A DNA stretch of 64,000 nucleotides, taken from assembly GCA_003209895.1 (NCBI GenBank), contig QCOH01000004.1, positions 1-64,000 on the forward strand, in the 5' to 3' direction. The stretch comes from Pelagibacteraceae bacterium AG-430-I06. Its GTDB lineage: Bacteria > Pseudomonadota > Alphaproteobacteria > Pelagibacterales > Pelagibacteraceae. Of this stretch, positions 49,132-60,387 are shown piece after piece (the stretch's first letter is position 1; the number at the start of each line of letters is the position of its first letter). Both the position numbers and the translations under genes were made by a program. The notes below the pieces were generated by a model. That model was not told the DNA's origin and made no database searches. It saw only the letters and a program-made list of their open reading frames with translations.

Positions 49132-49455
49132 ATGGAAAGTTTATACAATAAAGAAAAGCAACTTGAAACAGCCTTAAACAAATTAATGAGTTTAAGTAAA
49201 TCGTCCACAAGTCATATTGGAGATATTAATGATGTAATAAATGAAAAAAATCAATTAAAAATAGAAAAAAACGAGATAGAAAATAAATTTAACCAGCTCC
49301 TTGAAGAACATAATAACTTAAAAAGTAAACTAAAAAACTTAGAGGAAGAAAATAAGAAAAATAAGAGGTTTCAGGATGAGCTGAACCAAGATATTAATGA
49401 ACTTAGTCAAGAAACCGACTCATTAGTAGAGGAAATAGACAAGTGGCAAACGTAA
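49132..49455 (+). CDS. Coiled-coil protein upstream of zapA (DUF4164-like)
   Basis: Long charged coiled-coil; overlaps zapA start. Confidence 0.6.
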   Translation: MESLYNKEKQLETALNKLMSLSKSSTSHIGDINDVINEKNQLKIEKNEIENKFNQLLEEHNNLKSKLKNLEEENKKNKRFQDELNQDINELSQETDSLVEEIDKWQT

Positions 49456-49889
49456 ATGTAAGATTTAACAATAAAGATTACTTGCTTTCATGTGATGATG
49501 GGCAGGAGGAGGATCTTAAAAAACTAACTAGTTTTTTAGATAAAAAATATTCAGATTTAAAAACAAAATTGGGAAATCTTGGTGAGAATAAATTATTGTT
49601 AATAACAGCAATACAGGTCATAGATGAGTATTTTGATCTCAAAAGAAGAGTAGAATCTCAAAAAAATAATTTTGAAAAATTATCTTCAAAATTTAAGGAA
49701 ATGAAGTCCCTAGCAATTGACTATAAGCAGGTAAAAGATACTGAAATATCAAAACTTAATACAGATTTGGATAATTTAAAAAAGATGGTAGATGATAGCC
49801 AATCAATTTACGAGTCAATGCTTGAAAAAACTACTAAATCTTTAGAAGAAATTATAAGAAATACTGAAAATAAAACAAAAGTTCAGTAA
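49443..49889 (+). CDS. zapA: Cell division protein ZapA-like
   Basis: VNVRFNNKDYLLSCDDGQEEDLKKLTSFLDKKYSDLK; LLLITAIQVIDEYFDLKR. Confidence 0.82.
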   Translation: MANVNVRFNNKDYLLSCDDGQEEDLKKLTSFLDKKYSDLKTKLGNLGENKLLLITAIQVIDEYFDLKRRVESQKNNFEKLSSKFKEMKSLAIDYKQVKDTEISKLNTDLDNLKKMVDDSQSIYESMLEKTTKSLEEIIRNTENKTKVQ

Positions 49890-50434
49890 TGTTCTCAAAA
49901 GAAAAATTGAGAAAAAAATTCACTGCGCTTAGAAAAAATAAATATTTTACTTTTAAACCAAGTTTTTTTAATCCTTTAATAAAAGTAATTAAATATAAAA
50001 AAGAAAATAAAATATCTTTATATTATCCTTCAAACTATGAAGTCGATACTTTAATTCTAGCAAAAATTTTAAATAAAAAAAAATTTACCATATCTCTTCC
50101 AAAAATTTTTAAAAATGGGAGGATGAAATTTATAAACTGGAAAATTCACGATCCTCTTATAGTTAATAAATTTGGGTTTTTGGAACCGACAGTAAGCAAA
50201 AAAAATGTAAACCCAAATATAATAATTGTACCGCTTCTAGCTTTTGATAGGTTTAAAAATCGGCTAGGATACGGTAAGGGGTATTATGATAAATTTTTAT
50301 CCAGTTATTCCAGACGCAAAAAGTCAGTTTTAACAATTGGACTTGCTTTTTCTTTCCAAAAATATAAAAAAATTCCAATAACAAAATCTGATATTAAATT
50401 AGACTATATTTTAACCGAGAAAGGAATTTTTTAA
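49889..50434 (+). CDS. 5-formyltetrahydrofolate cyclo-ligase
   Basis: ISLYYPSNYEVDT; IIVPLLAFDRFKNRLGYGKGYYDKFL. Confidence 0.92.
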   Translation: MFSKEKLRKKFTALRKNKYFTFKPSFFNPLIKVIKYKKENKISLYYPSNYEVDTLILAKILNKKKFTISLPKIFKNGRMKFINWKIHDPLIVNKFGFLEPTVSKKNVNPNIIIVPLLAFDRFKNRLGYGKGYYDKFLSSYSRRKKSVLTIGLAFSFQKYKKIPITKSDIKLDYILTEKGIF

Positions 50435-50440
50435 TTAATA

Positions 50441-51250
50441 ATGAATATATTAGTTCTTGGAGATGTTATGGGACCGTCTGGTGTCAAAGCTATCAAAGAA
50501 AAACTACCAGATCTAATTAAGAAAAAAGAAATAGACTTTGTTGTTATAAATGGAGAAAACGCCGGTGACAAAGGCGTAGGTATTACGAAAAAAATATTTG
50601 AGGATTTTTTAAATGCAGGTGCCGATGTTATTACTACTGGAAATCATGTATGGGATGAAAAAGAAGCAATTCAATTTATTTCAAAAGATATCAGATTACT
50701 AAGACCTTCAAATTTAATTAATGGTTCCCCGGGAAATGGTATGGGCATTTATATATCCAAAAACAAAAAAAAAATTGCAGTACTTAATTTGATGGGCAAT
50801 GTATTTATGAAAAAATGTGAAGATGTTTTTGAAGAAGCAAAAAAATTTATTAATAAAATTAAATTAAAACAAGATGTAGATTTTATAGTTGTTGATATGC
50901 ACGGAGAAATAACAAGCGAGAAAATGGCAATGGGCTTTTTGTTTGATGGAAAAGCAACAATGATAGTTGGAACACATACTCATGTACCCACCTCTGATCA
51001 TAGGATTTTGCAAAAAGGAACTGCTTATCAAACTGATCTAGGAATGTGTGGCGACTACGAATCTGTTATTGGAATGAATAGAGAAAACTCGTTAAAAAAA
51101 TTTCTTAAAGATCCATCTGCAAAACATCATTTTCCAGCTTTAGGAGAAGCTACGCTTTCTGGTTTAATTGTTTCAGCCGACGATTCAACTGGACTGGCAA
51201 AAAAAGTACAACCAATAATTTTAGGTGGATCTTTACAGGAGAGAAAATAG
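50441..51250 (+). CDS. YmdB/TIGR00282 family metallophosphoesterase
   Basis: ILVLGDVMGPSGVKAIKEKLP; VINGENAGDKGVGIT; TTGNHVWDEKE; VDMHGEITSEKMAMG; VGTHTHVPTSD. Confidence 0.93.
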   Translation: MNILVLGDVMGPSGVKAIKEKLPDLIKKKEIDFVVINGENAGDKGVGITKKIFEDFLNAGADVITTGNHVWDEKEAIQFISKDIRLLRPSNLINGSPGNGMGIYISKNKKKIAVLNLMGNVFMKKCEDVFEEAKKFINKIKLKQDVDFIVVDMHGEITSEKMAMGFLFDGKATMIVGTHTHVPTSDHRILQKGTAYQTDLGMCGDYESVIGMNRENSLKKFLKDPSAKHHFPALGEATLSGLIVSADDSTGLAKKVQPIILGGSLQERK

Positions 51251-51253
51251 TAT

Positions 51254-51973
51254 ATGGCCGGTCATTCACATTGGGCAGGTATAAAGCATAAAAAAGGAAG
51301 ACAGGATAAACTAAGATCAAAAATTTTTTCTAAAATTTCAAGAGAAATTACAGTAGCAGCAAAACTAGGATCAAAAGATCCAGACACAAATCACAGATTA
51401 AGAGCGGCCATTGAGACTGCTAAAGAAGCTAATATGCCTAAGGACAATATTAGTAGAGCAATTAGCAAATCTGAAATTAACAAAAACCTAAATTTTGAAA
51501 ATCTAAGATATGAGGGTTTTGGTCCAAAAAATGTTGCTTTAATAGTAGAGACTTTAACAGACAACAAAAATAGGACTGCTGGCAAAATAAGAACTACACT
51601 TCAGAAGTTCGGTGGGAATTTGGGAACTTCTGGATCCACGATACATTTTTTTGATAACAATGGGATTATAAAAATTGTCAGAAACGATATATCAGATGAA
51701 AAAGCTTTAGATCTTGCAACCACGGTCGGGGCCTCAGATTGTTTTAGTAATAAAGATTTTCATGAGATTATAACAAAAAAGGAGGATTTTTATAAAGTAA
51801 AAAATGAGCTTCAAAAGCTAAAAAAAAACTTTCTCTATTCTGGAATTGAGTGGAGAGCTAAAAATTTTGTAAGTTTAAGAAAGGAAGAAAGTTTAGAATT
51901 AGAAAATATGCTTGAACTACTTCAGGATGACGATGATGTTCAAAAGATATTTCATAATTGTAATTTTATATGA
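51254..51973 (+). CDS. yebC: YebC/PmpR family regulatory protein
   Basis: MAGHSHWAGIKHKKGRQDKLRSKIFSKISREITVAAKLG. Confidence 0.96.
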   Translation: MAGHSHWAGIKHKKGRQDKLRSKIFSKISREITVAAKLGSKDPDTNHRLRAAIETAKEANMPKDNISRAISKSEINKNLNFENLRYEGFGPKNVALIVETLTDNKNRTAGKIRTTLQKFGGNLGTSGSTIHFFDNNGIIKIVRNDISDEKALDLATTVGASDCFSNKDFHEIITKKEDFYKVKNELQKLKKNFLYSGIEWRAKNFVSLRKEESLELENMLELLQDDDDVQKIFHNCNFI

Positions 51974-52461
51974 GAATAATTGGAATAGACCCAGGATTAA
52001 GCGGAGCGATTGCAATATTAGATGGTTTAAAAATCTTTGATATGTTTGACATGCCAGTTATGTCTGAAGGAAAGAAAAATAAAAATCAGCTAAATAGCGC
52101 TCAGTTGGTAAATATAATTAGGCAACATATTCTTCAAGGCGACAACACTTTTGTAATTGTAGAGCAGGTAAGTGCGATGCCTGGCCAAGGGGTTACAAGT
52201 ATGTTTAATTTTGGACAAACTTTTGGAGCTATAAAAGGCATTTGCGCCTCATTAAATCTTCCAATTTTTTATGTAAGACCTGCAAAATGGAAAAAGCATT
52301 TTGACTTAATTAATGCATCAAAAGATGCAAGCCGAACTAAAGTTATTGAGATGTACCCATCAATATCTGATCGTTTACGTAAAAAAAAAGATGTAAACAA
52401 AGCAGACGCTATTCTCATAGCCAGATATTTTAAAGAGTGCAAAGCTCAGTTTGCTGATTAA
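51970..52461 (+). CDS. RuvC-like Holliday junction nuclease, phage-type sequence
   Basis: MRIIGIDPGLSGAIAIL; VIVEQVSAMPGQGVTSMFNFGQTFGAIKGICASLNLPIFYVRPAKWKKHF; NKADAILIARY. Confidence 0.8.
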   Translation: MRIIGIDPGLSGAIAILDGLKIFDMFDMPVMSEGKKNKNQLNSAQLVNIIRQHILQGDNTFVIVEQVSAMPGQGVTSMFNFGQTFGAIKGICASLNLPIFYVRPAKWKKHFDLINASKDASRTKVIEMYPSISDRLRKKKDVNKADAILIARYFKECKAQFAD

Positions 52462-52525
52462 ATAATCAATTATTAATAAATTTAAACGCCAAATTGATGA
52501 CACATTCTATAAGTAATTAATTCAA

Positions 52526-53206
52526 ATGGAACAAGATATAGCAACACAAGTTGTTGGACTGGGAGGCGCAACTGACTTTTCACTATGGCAACTTTTTTTA
52601 AGAGCTGATTTTATTGTAAAGAGTGTAATCATAATTCTAATTGCATGTTCAATTTTTTCATGGGCATTAATTTTTGAAAAAGCCAGACTTTTTAGAAAAA
52701 TAGACAAAAGTACTCAATTGTTTGAAGATAGGTTTTGGAAAGCAAAATCAGCAGAAGCTTTCTATAAAAACTTACCAAATAAAACAGAGGATCCTTTAAC
52801 AAATATATTTAAATCAGCAATGACAGAATTAATTAAAACTAGATCTAAGTCTTCAAGTGTTCAAAGTGCTAGAGTGGAGAGAGTCGTGGAGGTTTCGATT
52901 GATAAACAATTAAAAAATGTTGAAAAAAATTTTACTTATTTAGCTACGATAGGTTCCACCGCGCCTTTTATTGGACTGTTTGGAACAGTCTGGGGAATTA
53001 TGAACTCTTTCCAATCAATTGCGATCTCCAGAAATACAAGTTTAGCAATTGTTGCTCCAGGCATAGCAGAAGCGTTATTTGCAACAGCACTAGGATTATT
53101 AGCAGCCATTCCTGCAGTTATTGCTTACAATAAATTTAATAGTGACAGTCAAAGATATTTTTCAAGAGTAGACAATTTTTGTAAAAGATTTTTATCAATA
53201 GTTTAA
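52526..53206 (+). CDS. tolQ: TolQ
   Basis: YLATIGSTAPFIGLFGTVWGIMNSFQSIA; VAPGIAEALFATALGLLAAIPAVIAYN. Confidence 0.96.
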   Translation: MEQDIATQVVGLGGATDFSLWQLFLRADFIVKSVIIILIACSIFSWALIFEKARLFRKIDKSTQLFEDRFWKAKSAEAFYKNLPNKTEDPLTNIFKSAMTELIKTRSKSSSVQSARVERVVEVSIDKQLKNVEKNFTYLATIGSTAPFIGLFGTVWGIMNSFQSIAISRNTSLAIVAPGIAEALFATALGLLAAIPAVIAYNKFNSDSQRYFSRVDNFCKRFLSIV

Positions 53207-53209
53207 TTT

Positions 53210-53623
53210 ATGGGTTTCATTATTAATCGTTCAAAAAAAGAACCAATGAGCGAAATCAACGTTACGCCTTTCGTTGATGTAATGTTGGTATTGCTTATTA
53301 TCTTCATGGTGACTGCTCCACTTTTAACTGTCGGAGTACAAGTTGATTTACCGGAGTCCGCAGCAGATTCATTGCCTGATGATCAAGAACCATTAACTGT
53401 TAGTATAAATTCTAAAGGTGAAATATTTATTCAAGAACATAAAGTAGGTTTTGATACGATCGTTCCAAAAATATTAGCTATATCGAAAAATAGAACTGAT
53501 ACAAGAATTTATGTAAGGGGCGATAAAACAATTAATTACGGTAGAGTGTTAGAAGTAATGGGACGTTTATCTGGAGCTGGATTTTCGAAAGTGGCCTTAA
53601 TATCTGAACCTTATAAAAAATAA
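53210..53623 (+). CDS. tolR: TolR
   Basis: PMSEINVTPFVDVMLVLLIIFMVTAPLLTVGVQVDLPE. Confidence 0.96.
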   Translation: MGFIINRSKKEPMSEINVTPFVDVMLVLLIIFMVTAPLLTVGVQVDLPESAADSLPDDQEPLTVSINSKGEIFIQEHKVGFDTIVPKILAISKNRTDTRIYVRGDKTINYGRVLEVMGRLSGAGFSKVALISEPYKK

Positions 53624-53628
53624 AATTT

Positions 53629-54435
53629 ATGAGTAGAAACTTAATTTTTTCTTTTTTATTTCATGCATTCATAATATACCTAACAGCTTTAACACTTCCT
53701 TTTATGTTGAGAGAACCAATTGATTTACCACCAATAGTTTCAGTAGAATTTATTGAGATTAAAGATAAAACTTATATACCATTTGCTCCAAAAGCTAGGG
53801 AAATAATAGAAAAGGTAAAAGAGGAGGAAAAAAGAGTCGTATCCGAACAAGCTCCTCCAGCTGCAAAGGCAAAAGAAAAACCAGATAGAATTCCAATGCC
53901 AGAGGATAATAAAGAGAAAAAAGAGTTAAAAAAGAAAAAACAAAATCCAGAAGAAATAAAACCACAAATTAGACAAGCGTCAGAATTTGAAAAGAAAGAA
54001 TTATTTGATTCAAATGAAATAGCAGCCTTGATTGATAAAGCAAAAGAGGAACAAGCTCAAACGCAGAAAAAAAGTGATAAATTAACACAAAGCAGTGTCA
54101 AAAACTCTTTTGCTCAAGCGTTGTCTTTGTCCGAAGAAGATGCTTTAAGAGCTCAAATTTTTGGATGCTGGAGTGTACCATTGGGTTTACCATATGATAA
54201 AAACTTGTTAGTGAGAATTAAGCTTAAATTAAAGCCGGACGGTACTATTCTCAAATCAGAAATCTTGGACCATGCAAGAATGAATACTCCAGGTCAAAGT
54301 TTTTACAAAATTTTAGCAGAAAGCGCTTTAAGAGCAGTGAGAATTTGTCAACCTCTCAAGGTACCACCTACAGGATATGAGAGGTGGAGAGATTTACAAT
54401 TAAATTTTGATCCTACAGAAATGTTGAAAGGCTGA
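53629..54435 (+). CDS. tolA: TolA-like protein
   Basis: N-terminal TM, charged central region, C-terminal domain; position between tolR and tolB. Confidence 0.82.
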   Translation: MSRNLIFSFLFHAFIIYLTALTLPFMLREPIDLPPIVSVEFIEIKDKTYIPFAPKAREIIEKVKEEEKRVVSEQAPPAAKAKEKPDRIPMPEDNKEKKELKKKKQNPEEIKPQIRQASEFEKKELFDSNEIAALIDKAKEEQAQTQKKSDKLTQSSVKNSFAQALSLSEEDALRAQIFGCWSVPLGLPYDKNLLVRIKLKLKPDGTILKSEILDHARMNTPGQSFYKILAESALRAVRICQPLKVPPTGYERWRDLQLNFDPTEMLKG

Positions 54436-54439
54436 GAAA

Positions 54440-55777
54440 ATGAAAAAAATAATTATTTTTTTATTATATGTATCTTTAAATTTTACAAATGTAAAAGCTT
54501 TAATCAAAGTTGATATAACAAGGGGAAATCTTGATCCTTTGCCAATAGCGATCTCACCTCTGCACGTTGATAAGAATTCTGAAAAATTGGATATAATAGA
54601 TACAGATAAATTAGGTAACGAAATTTCGAAAATTATTGAAAGTAACGCCAAATCTACCGGCTTGTTTAATCCTTTAAATAAAGATGCATTTGTACAAAAA
54701 CCAGATATAGCCCATTTAAAACCAAGATTTGAGGATTGGAGATTAATAAAAGCACAGGCATTAGTAACCGGCAAGCTTTTGATTAAAGATAATAAATTAA
54801 AAGTCGAGTTTAGGCTTTGGGATTTAACAGCTGCTAAAGAAATGCTGGCTCTTTCATTTACTACTACCCCGGCAAATTGGAGGCGTGTAGCCCATATAAT
54901 TTCAGATAAAGTTTATGAAAGATTAACAGGAGAAGGAGGGTATTTTGATACCAGAATAATTTATGTATCTGAAACTGGACCAAAAGATCAAAGGGTTAAA
55001 AAATTAGCGTTGATGGATCAAGATGGCTATAATATTAAATATCTTACATTAGGTAACGAATTAGTTCTAACACCAAGATTTAATCCAACAAATCAATTAG
55101 TTACTTACATGTCTTACTTTAAAAATATGCCAAGAGTTTATTTATTGGATATAGAAACAGGTATACAAGAAATTGTAGGAAACTTCCCAGGCATGACTTT
55201 TGCTCCGAGATTCTCTCCTGACGGACAAAAAATAATTATGAGTTTTGCAAAAGAGGGTAATTCAGATATTTATTCTATGGATTTAAAAAGTAGGATTGTA
55301 GAACAAATAACAAAACATCCCTCAATAGATACTTCACCAACTTATTCCCCTGATGGCAAATATATAGCTTTCAATTCTGATAGAAGTGGACTTCAACAAA
55401 TTTACGTGATGAGGAGCGATGGGACTGGAGTTAAAAGAATAACTCATGGTAAAGGGATTTACGGAACTCCTGTATGGTCGCCAAGAGGAGATCTAATTGC
55501 ATTCACCAAAGTTAGAAAAGGAAGATTTTATATTGGTGTAATGAGATCCGATGGTACCGGAGAGAGATTGCTAACTGAAAATTTTTATCAAGAAGCCCCA
55601 TCGTGGTCTCCAAATGGCAGAGTTCTGATTTTTTATAGAGAAACAAAGGCCGATAAAACTGGCAAAGGTTTTTCAGCCAAATTATGGTCAATAGATATTA
55701 CCGGTTATAATGAGAGGAAAGTAAAAACAGAAACAGATGCCTCTGACCCATCTTGGTCCTCATTATTGTCAAAATAA
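54440..55777 (+). CDS. tolB: TolB
   Basis: WD-like repeats: [56 protein letters not shown]. Confidence 0.96.
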   Translation: MKKIIIFLLYVSLNFTNVKALIKVDITRGNLDPLPIAISPLHVDKNSEKLDIIDTDKLGNEISKIIESNAKSTGLFNPLNKDAFVQKPDIAHLKPRFEDWRLIKAQALVTGKLLIKDNKLKVEFRLWDLTAAKEMLALSFTTTPANWRRVAHIISDKVYERLTGEGGYFDTRIIYVSETGPKDQRVKKLALMDQDGYNIKYLTLGNELVLTPRFNPTNQLVTYMSYFKNMPRVYLLDIETGIQEIVGNFPGMTFAPRFSPDGQKIIMSFAKEGNSDIYSMDLKSRIVEQITKHPSIDTSPTYSPDGKYIAFNSDRSGLQQIYVMRSDGTGVKRITHGKGIYGTPVWSPRGDLIAFTKVRKGRFYIGVMRSDGTGERLLTENFYQEAPSWSPNGRVLIFYRETKADKTGKGFSAKLWSIDITGYNERKVKTETDASDPSWSSLLSK

Positions 55778-55863
55778 TTGTTTTTTCAGCACAATTTGTG
55801 CTTGCAAGATACTTATAAATTTGAAATATTACAGCCACCTTAAATATATTTAGGAGATTAAAT

Positions 55864-56337
55864 ATGAAATTTAATTTAGCGCTTAGAAACCTTTTAATAG
55901 TTTTGTTTGGTGCTTTAGTTCTATCTGCTTGCTCTACTGCAAAGAAGGGTGATCTTACTGGGGACGTATATACCGGAACTGAAACTATTGAATATTTAGC
56001 GAAAGGAGTTCCGGACAGAGTTTTTTTTGCTACAAACAAATCTAGCTTAACTACAGCTGCTCGTGACACTTTAAGAAAACAAGCTACTTGGTTAAGAAAA
56101 AACAAAGACCTAACAGTAACAGTTGAAGGTCATGCCGACGAAAGAGGCACAAGAGAATATAACTTAGCATTAGGCGAGAGAAGAGCAAACGCTGCTAAGG
56201 ACTATTTGATGACTTATGGAATTTCTGGAAAAAGAATTAGCGTAATTAGTTACGGTAAAGAAAAGCCAGTTAACCCTGCTTCGAATCCTTTAGCCTGGTC
56301 TCAAAATAGAAGATCGGTAACTGTTAAGACAAACTAG
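55864..56337 (+). CDS. pal: Peptidoglycan-associated lipoprotein
   Basis: Lipobox LVLSACST; VTVEGHADERGTREYNLALGERRANAAKDYL. Confidence 0.96.
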   Translation: MKFNLALRNLLIVLFGALVLSACSTAKKGDLTGDVYTGTETIEYLAKGVPDRVFFATNKSSLTTAARDTLRKQATWLRKNKDLTVTVEGHADERGTREYNLALGERRANAAKDYLMTYGISGKRISVISYGKEKPVNPASNPLAWSQNRRSVTVKTN

Positions 56338-56350
56338 TTTATTAAATATA

Positions 56351-56392
56351 AAAGACCCTGCTATTATTGAAAAATAACAGGGTCTTTTTTTT
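56351..56392 (+). terminator. Rho-independent terminator after pal
   Basis: AAAGACCCTG...CAGGGTCTTT stem followed by TTTTT. Confidence 0.88.
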
Positions 56393-56419
56393 GCCATTTT
56401 TTTATAAATAAATGTATTA

Positions 56420-57379
56420 ATGGTAATTAAAAAAAATACTTTGAAAAAAATAGTTTTTCTATTAATTGTTTCTACCATCATTTCCTCATCTAGCTTTTTG
56501 AAGGCCGAGGACGAAATAATCGATGTAACAAGTGAGCTCCAAAAAATTAGCGCAGATTTAAAAACACTCGAGAAAGCTTTTTATAAAACATCAGAAATGA
56601 AAACTTCTAAAGTTTCACCTGGCAATTTAAATGAAGACGTATTAACAAGACATCTATTGAAACTCAACGAGATTGAAGAACAATTTCAGGAATTAACTAA
56701 CAAATATGAGGAAGTGAATTTTAAAATCGATAGGCTTTCTAACAGAATAACTAAAATGCAATCTGATAATCAGATGAGGTTTAGCGATATAGAAAATTCT
56801 GGAGTTTCACAACAGATTGTCTCGAAAGAGAAAAAACGACTTCCTGGCACTGATTTACCCCAAGACCTTGGAAGAATTTCAAATGAAGATTTATCAAACG
56901 CAAATGAAGTTCAACAAACTCAATCAGTCGAAACAGCCGGTTTAGTAGTTACAGAAAAACAACCAAGAAAGTCATTGCTGCCAGATAAATCTGCAAAAGA
57001 ACAATATGACTTTGCTGTGAGCTTTATTAAAGTTGGTGATTATGAAACTGCTGAATTTGCTTTGAGAGAATTTATTGATAAGAATAAGGATAATCAATTA
57101 GCTGGCAGCGCTCAGTATTGGTACGGAGAAACTTTTAGAGTTAGACAACTTTACCAAGATGCTGCTGCAGCATACCTAGATGGTTATCAGAACTATCCTA
57201 AAAGCAAAAAGGCACCGATTAATCTACTCAAACTTGGAAGTACTCTAGTTAAAATGGGCGAAAAAGAACAAGGATGTTTAATGATAAACGGAGTTAAAAA
57301 AGAATATCCAAAAGCTAATCAGTCTGTGCTACAAAAAGCTGAGTATGAAAAGAAAAAGTTTAAATGTTCAAAAACTTAA
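56420..57379 (+). CDS. cpoB: CpoB/YbgF Tol-Pal coordination protein
   Basis: Signal peptide, coiled coil, C-terminal TPR (AKEQYDFAVSFIKVGDYETAEFALREFIDKNKDN..GSAQYWYGETF). Confidence 0.9.
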   Translation: MVIKKNTLKKIVFLLIVSTIISSSSFLKAEDEIIDVTSELQKISADLKTLEKAFYKTSEMKTSKVSPGNLNEDVLTRHLLKLNEIEEQFQELTNKYEEVNFKIDRLSNRITKMQSDNQMRFSDIENSGVSQQIVSKEKKRLPGTDLPQDLGRISNEDLSNANEVQQTQSVETAGLVVTEKQPRKSLLPDKSAKEQYDFAVSFIKVGDYETAEFALREFIDKNKDNQLAGSAQYWYGETFRVRQLYQDAAAAYLDGYQNYPKSKKAPINLLKLGSTLVKMGEKEQGCLMINGVKKEYPKANQSVLQKAEYEKKKFKCSKT

Positions 57380-58364
57380 ATTTATAGATAAAGATAAAAA
57401 ATTTTCAAAATTATACTCAAAATTAAGTAAAATAATCTCCAGAAATAAAAATATCAATTCATTTACAGTTGCTGTTTCTGGCGGCCCAGACAGTATGGCA
57501 TTAGCTGGTTTGAGTAATTTATTGATGAACAAAGAAAATTATAAAGTATTTTTTGTACTTGTTGATCATGGAATTAGAAAAGATTCTAAAAAAGAAGCTT
57601 TACAAGTCAAAAAAGTACTTAGCAGAAATAATATTAAATTAAGGATTTTATCAAATAATACTAAAATTCTGAGCAATATTCAAAAAAATGCTAGAGATAT
57701 CAGATACAAGTTATTATCTGATTTTTGTAAGAAAAATAAGGTTAAATATTTAATTACCGCACATCATCAAGATGATCAAATCGAAACTTTTTTAATAAGA
57801 CTTTCGAGAGGAAGTGGTGTCGAGGGCCTTTCTTCTATGAATGAAAAAACAGAATTAAAAAAAGGGTTTTATTTATTAAGACCATTTCTTGATATTGAAA
57901 AAAGTGAATTATCCTATGTTTCTAAAAAAATATTCAACAAAACATTTAAGGATCCAACTAATAAAAATAAAAAATTTTTAAGGACAAACATAAGAAATTT
58001 AAAAAAGATCCTGGAGAAAAAAGGCATTAATCCACAGAGAATTGCTAACTCAATTAGAAATATTTCATTAACTAAAGAGGCAATAAACTTCTATGTAAAA
58101 AAATCTATCAAAAAATACGTTAAATTTAAAAAAAAAGAAACTATTCTCAATTTTACCGACTTTAGAAAAGAACCAAAAGAAATAAAATTTAGAATAATGA
58201 ACATTATTGTAAAAAAAAGAGGAAATAATTACTACCCCCCAAGATCATATAAAATTGTTAATTTGATTGATCGTTTTGAGACCAACAAGCTATCGAAATG
58301 TACTTTGGGTGGCTGCGTTTTTGAAAAAAAGAAAAATTTGCTGCACGTTTACAGAGAAATATAA
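57345..58364 (+). CDS. tilS: tRNA(Ile)-lysidine synthase
   Basis: FTVAVSGGPDSMALAGL; VLVDHGIR; AHHQDDQIETFLIRLSRGSGVEGLSSM. Confidence 0.92.
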   Translation: MKRKSLNVQKLKFIDKDKKFSKLYSKLSKIISRNKNINSFTVAVSGGPDSMALAGLSNLLMNKENYKVFFVLVDHGIRKDSKKEALQVKKVLSRNNIKLRILSNNTKILSNIQKNARDIRYKLLSDFCKKNKVKYLITAHHQDDQIETFLIRLSRGSGVEGLSSMNEKTELKKGFYLLRPFLDIEKSELSYVSKKIFNKTFKDPTNKNKKFLRTNIRNLKKILEKKGINPQRIANSIRNISLTKEAINFYVKKSIKKYVKFKKKETILNFTDFRKEPKEIKFRIMNIIVKKRGNNYYPPRSYKIVNLIDRFETNKLSKCTLGGCVFEKKKNLLHVYREI

Positions 58365-58479
58365 AAAACTGCATAATTTTAATTATTTTATTGTAATTAG
58401 GTACAAATTGCCTCATTTTTACCAATTGTTTTTACTTAAATATACTTGTTAAAATAAAAATTATAACTATTTATATAAT

Positions 58480-60375
58480 ATGAACTTTAGAAATTTAATT
58501 ATGTGGGGTTTAATAGTCCTTCTTTCAGTTGGACTTTTTAACCTATTTCAAGATCCAAGGGGTGCCCAAGCCAGAAGCGATCAAATCGCTTTCTCAAAAT
58601 TCTTACAAGAAGTTGATTCAGGCAGGGTAGTTCAAGTTGAAATCAGAGGTAATAACATTGAAGGAGTATTATCTGATGGATCAAAGTTCAATACCTATTC
58701 TCCAAATTATCCGGAACTAGTCGGAAAGCTTTCTGAAAGAGGTGTAAATATAATTGCGTCACCAGTTGAAGATAAAATGCCTTCACTATTAGGTGTTTTA
58801 TTATCGTGGTTTCCTATGTTGCTTTTAATCGGCGTATGGATTTTCTTTATGAGACAAATGCAAGGTGGAAGAGGCGGGGCTATGGGATTTGGAAAATCCA
58901 AAGCTAAACTTCTAACCGAAGCTCAAGGGAAAGTTACATTTAATGACGTTGCTGGTATTGAGGAAGCAAAAGAAGAAGTTGAAGAGATTGTTGAATTTTT
59001 AAAAGATCCAAAAAAATTTAGAAGATTGGGAGGAAAAATTCCAAAAGGAGCACTTCTAATAGGACCTCCTGGAACAGGAAAAACTTTATTAGCAAAAGCT
59101 ATTGCCGGTGAAGCTGATGTTCCATTTTTTACAATATCGGGATCAGACTTTGTAGAGATGTTCGTTGGAGTTGGCGCTTCAAGAGTGAGAGATATGTTTG
59201 AACAAGGTAAAAAACATGCTCCATGCATAATTTTTATTGACGAAATAGATGCAGTTGGAAGAAGTAGAGGAGCAGGCTTAGGAGGGGGTAACGATGAAAG
59301 AGAGCAAACTTTAAACCAACTACTAGTTGAGATGGATGGTTTTGATACTAACGAGGGAATAATTTTAATAGCTGCAACTAACAGGCCAGACGTATTAGAC
59401 CCAGCTTTGTTAAGACCAGGAAGATTTGATAGACAAGTTGTTGTTCCTAATCCGGATATACTCGGAAGAGAAGCGATTTTAAAAGTTCATGTCAAAAAAA
59501 TTAATGTTGGACCAGATGTAAAATTAAGAACTATAGCAAGAGGAACACCTGGATTTTCAGGTGCTGATTTAGCCAATCTTATAAATGAGTCAGCTTTATT
59601 AGCTGCAAGAAAAAATAAAAGAGTTGTTACAATGTCTGACGTTGAGGAGGCGAAAGACAAAGTTATGATGGGCGCTGAAAGAAGATCGATGGTTATGAGC
59701 GAGGAAGAAAAAAAACTTACCGCGTATCATGAAGGCGGTCACGCAATAGTAGCTCTTAACGAAAAAGCATCTGATCCGATCCATAAAGCTACTATTATTC
59801 CAAGAGGTAGAGCGTTAGGTATGGTAATGAGACTTCCTGAAAGAGATCAATTATCAGTCACAAGAGAGAAAATGTATTCTGATATTGCCGTCGCAATGGG
59901 AGGTAGAATTGCTGAAGAATTAATTTTCGGATATGAAAAAATAACTTCCGGAGCATCTTCTGATATAGATATGGCGACTAAGATGGCAAAAAACATGGTG
60001 ACAAGATATGGAATGAGCAAAGACCTTGGTACCGTTGCGTATGGAGAAAACGAAGAAGAGGTATTTCTAGGAAGATCGGTAACAAGACAACAAAATATGT
60101 CAGAGGAAACAGCAAAAAAAGTAGATGCTGAAGTTAAAAAGATTATCGATACAAGCTATGAAAGAGCAAAAAAAGTTTTAACTCAAAAAATTGATGATCT
60201 TCATAAGATAGCTAAAGCTTTACTAGTTTATGAGACTTTATCTGGTGATGAAATTAGAGATTTAATATTAAAAAATATACAGCCTGCCAAACTATCAAAG
60301 AAAGAAGAAGAATCTGAAGATAAAGCATCTTCTGCAATAGATTCTATTGGTTTAAAACCTAAACCAGCATTATAA
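58480..60375 (+). CDS. ftsH: ATP-dependent zinc metalloprotease FtsH
   Basis: [49 protein letters not shown]. Confidence 0.98.
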   Translation: MNFRNLIMWGLIVLLSVGLFNLFQDPRGAQARSDQIAFSKFLQEVDSGRVVQVEIRGNNIEGVLSDGSKFNTYSPNYPELVGKLSERGVNIIASPVEDKMPSLLGVLLSWFPMLLLIGVWIFFMRQMQGGRGGAMGFGKSKAKLLTEAQGKVTFNDVAGIEEAKEEVEEIVEFLKDPKKFRRLGGKIPKGALLIGPPGTGKTLLAKAIAGEADVPFFTISGSDFVEMFVGVGASRVRDMFEQGKKHAPCIIFIDEIDAVGRSRGAGLGGGNDEREQTLNQLLVEMDGFDTNEGIILIAATNRPDVLDPALLRPGRFDRQVVVPNPDILGREAILKVHVKKINVGPDVKLRTIARGTPGFSGADLANLINESALLAARKNKRVVTMSDVEEAKDKVMMGAERRSMVMSEEEKKLTAYHEGGHAIVALNEKASDPIHKATIIPRGRALGMVMRLPERDQLSVTREKMYSDIAVAMGGRIAEELIFGYEKITSGASSDIDMATKMAKNMVTRYGMSKDLGTVAYGENEEEVFLGRSVTRQQNMSEETAKKVDAEVKKIIDTSYERAKKVLTQKIDDLHKIAKALLVYETLSGDEIRDLILKNIQPAKLSKKEEESEDKASSAIDSIGLKPKPAL

Positions 60376-60387
60376 TACATTTAAATC

